Both the position numbers and the translations under genes were made by a program. DNA of 64,000 bases from an uncultured Oceanobacillus sp. (GTDB taxonomy: Bacteria; Bacillota; Bacilli; Bacillales; Amphibacillaceae). The notes under the pieces are model-generated. The model worked only from the letters and a program-made list of their open reading frames with translations, was not told the DNA's origin and ran no database searches. Below are positions 62,791 to 64,000 of this stretch, piece after piece. The DNA lies in contig CALKWU010000228.1 of assembly GCA_938004015.1 (NCBI GenBank), positions 1 to 64,000 of the forward strand, read 5' to 3'. How positions within the stretch are numbered: position 1 is the first letter of the stretch; every line of letters begins with the position of its first letter.

Positions 62791-64000
62791 TGGACATTTA
62801 TGATAAGATCAATGAACTTTATGATAAGCGGCGGGAAGTCGAGCTTGGCGGCGGGGATGAACGGATTGCAAGACAACATGCAAAAGGAAAAATGACTGCC
62901 CGGGAACGGATCGACTATCTTGTCGATGAAGGGAGTTTTGTCGAGCTGAACCCTTTCATCGAAACCCAAGCTGCCGATTTTGATATGAATCAAAATTCGA
63001 AAGGAAAAGGGGAAGGGGTCGTTACCGGTTACGCAAAAATCAACGGTCATCCGGTTTACTTGTTCGCCCAAGATTTCACTGTCCACGGCGGGGCTTTAGG
63101 GGCGATGCACGGTAAAAAAATCGCGGCGGTCATGGATCTTGCCGCAAAAACCCGAGTGCCTTTTATTGGCTTGAATGATTCGGGAGGAGCGCGTATTCAA
63201 GAAGGTGTGTCCTCTTTAGATGGTTACGGACATGTCTTTTACCGTAATTCCATTTATTCCGGTGTCATTCCGCAAATATCCGTCATCATGGGGCCGAGTG
63301 CGGGAGGTGCTGTTTATTCTCCTGCCATCACTGATTTCGTCATCATGGTGGAAAAAACATCGCAAATGTTCATCACCGGACCGAAAGTGATCGAAACGGT
63401 GACCGGCGAAAAAATATCTTCCGAGGATTTGGGAGGAGCTTCTGTCCATAATGAAAAAAGCGGAAATGCCCATTTCAAGGCACCGACAGAGGAAGAAGCT
63501 CTGGATCTTGTCAAAAAGTTGTTATCGTATATTCCGCCGAATTATCAAGAAAAAGCAAAACGTATCCCTTATGAAGAAAAAACACTTGAAAATGAGTATC
63601 GACCGGATTTGACGGATTTGATTCCCTTCGATCCGGTACGTCCTTATGATGTGAAGAAAATCATCGAAGAAGTGGTCGATGAAGGATCATTTTTTGAAAT
63701 CCATCAAGATTTCGCGAAAAACATCGTCGTCGGCTTTGCCCGCATCAGAGGGGAGTCGGTCGGTCTCGTGTGCAATCAACCGAAGTATATGGCCGGCGGA
63801 TTGGATATCGATTCAAGCGATAAAGCGGCTCGGTTCATCCGGTTTTGCGATTGCTTCAATATTCCAATCATTACGTTTGAAGATGTCACCGGATTTTTCC
63901 CGGGAGTCAAACAGGAACATGGCGGCATCATCCGTCACGGTGCGAAAATCCTGTATGCCTATTCCGAAGCGACGGTGCCAAAAATAACGGTCATTACGCG
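62790..64000 (+). CDS. acyl-CoA (propionyl-CoA) carboxylase beta subunit, 3' end cut by the window
   Basis: 403 residues are visible from the ATG at 62790, which shares one base with the stop before it; GGAGGTGGGG lies upstream. Carboxyltransferase family: YEKINELY-like start, RQHAKGKMTARERIDYL, GGALGAMHGKKIAAVMDLA, LNDSGGARIQEGV, GPSAGGAVYSPAITDF and EDVTGFFPG. With a biotin subunit it makes methylmalonyl-CoA from propionyl-CoA, feeding the epimerase and mutase just upstream. B. subtilis has the related YqjD at this place. No biotin carboxylase gene is seen here, so it may be shared with AccBC or encoded beyond the window. Confidence 0.93.
   Translation, partial: MDIYDKINELYDKRREVELGGGDERIARQHAKGKMTARERIDYLVDEGSFVELNPFIETQAADFDMNQNSKGKGEGVVTGYAKINGHPVYLFAQDFTVHGGALGAMHGKKIAAVMDLAAKTRVPFIGLNDSGGARIQEGVSSLDGYGHVFYRNSIYSGVIPQISVIMGPSAGGAVYSPAITDFVIMVEKTSQMFITGPKVIETVTGEKISSEDLGGASVHNEKSGNAHFKAPTEEEALDLVKKLLSYIPPNYQEKAKRIPYEEKTLENEYRPDLTDLIPFDPVRPYDVKKIIEEVVDEGSFFEIHQDFAKNIVVGFARIRGESVGLVCNQPKYMAGGLDIDSSDKAARFIRFCDCFNIPIITFEDVTGFFPGVKQEHGGIIRHGAKILYAYSEATVPKITVIT

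Noticed and set aside
1..64000. Insertion sequences, prophage, CRISPR or toxin-antitoxin loci
   Set aside because: No transposase, integrase, repeat-spacer array or toxin family signature was found; gene content is conserved chromosome throughout.

Overview
The window is a stretch of chromosome from an endospore-forming, naturally competent, low-G+C Gram-positive bacterium of the Bacillaceae. Gene order follows the Bacillus subtilis yqgP-to-yqjD region almost throughout: rpmG, gluP, yqgQ-glcK, yqgS, yqgW/X/Y, comG, yqzE, yqhG/H, gcvT-PA-PB, yqhL, mntR, yqhO/P/R/T, efp, spoIIIA, accBC, yqhY, nusB, folD, xseAB, ispA, tlyA, argR, recN, spoIVB, spo0A, the bkd operon and brxB. Spo0A, SpoIIIAA-AH and SpoIVB show sporulation, and the complete comG operon shows a DNA-uptake pseudopilus. 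The strongly acidic tail of the first protein hints at salt tolerance, but that is only a hint. No mobile element, CRISPR array, rRNA or tRNA gene was seen.

Layout. 1-7.5 kb: small membrane proteins, a zinc-ligand-poor L33, rhomboid protease GluP, YqgQ-glucokinase, an LTA-synthase-type enzyme, a metallo-beta-lactamase-fold hydrolase and small DUF proteins. 7.6-15 kb: a Cys-rich HTH regulator, comGA-GG (minus strand), yqzE, yqhG and the SNF2-type helicase yqhH. 15-20 kb: a tandem glycine riboswitch with terminator, then gcvT-gcvPA-gcvPB. 20-22.7 kb: a B12-dependent class II ribonucleotide reductase behind two NrdR boxes. 23-27.6 kb: mntR, a patatin, membrane proteins, a Xaa-Pro peptidase and efp. 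27.6-32.3 kb: a module not expected at this place in B. subtilis: ECF sigma factor plus RskA-type anti-sigma factor, divergent from a NEW3-domain membrane protein with an ABC ATPase and permease. 32.3-37.5 kb: spoIIIAA-AH behind a sigma-E promoter. 37.7-49.4 kb: fatty-acid, folate, repair, isoprenoid and arginine-control genes, recN, spoIVB and spo0A. 49.5-51.2 kb: aspartokinase and yqzF. 51.4-64 kb: branched-chain amino acid catabolism (bkdR, bcd, lpdV, bkdAA, bkdAB, bkdB), brxB, a tiny Prli42-like gene, then methylmalonyl-CoA mutase, a B12-domain/epimerase fusion and an acyl-CoA carboxylase.

How it fits together. The right end forms a plausible route from valine and isoleucine through branched acyl-CoA to propionyl-CoA, methylmalonyl-CoA and succinyl-CoA. 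The ptb and buk genes, which in B. subtilis turn branched acyl-CoA into acids, are absent here. Two B12-dependent systems (NrdJ and the mutase) imply that the organism makes or imports cobalamin. The most unusual points are a BkdR whose AAA+ domain has lost the sigma-54 contact loop (GAFTGA), the mutase-B12-domain/epimerase fusion, the sigma/anti-sigma/NEW3-ABC module, a tandem NrdR operator built into a promoter, and a 41-residue Prli42-like gene. Starts were chosen from Shine-Dalgarno spacing and recalled homologues; many are TTG or GTG.
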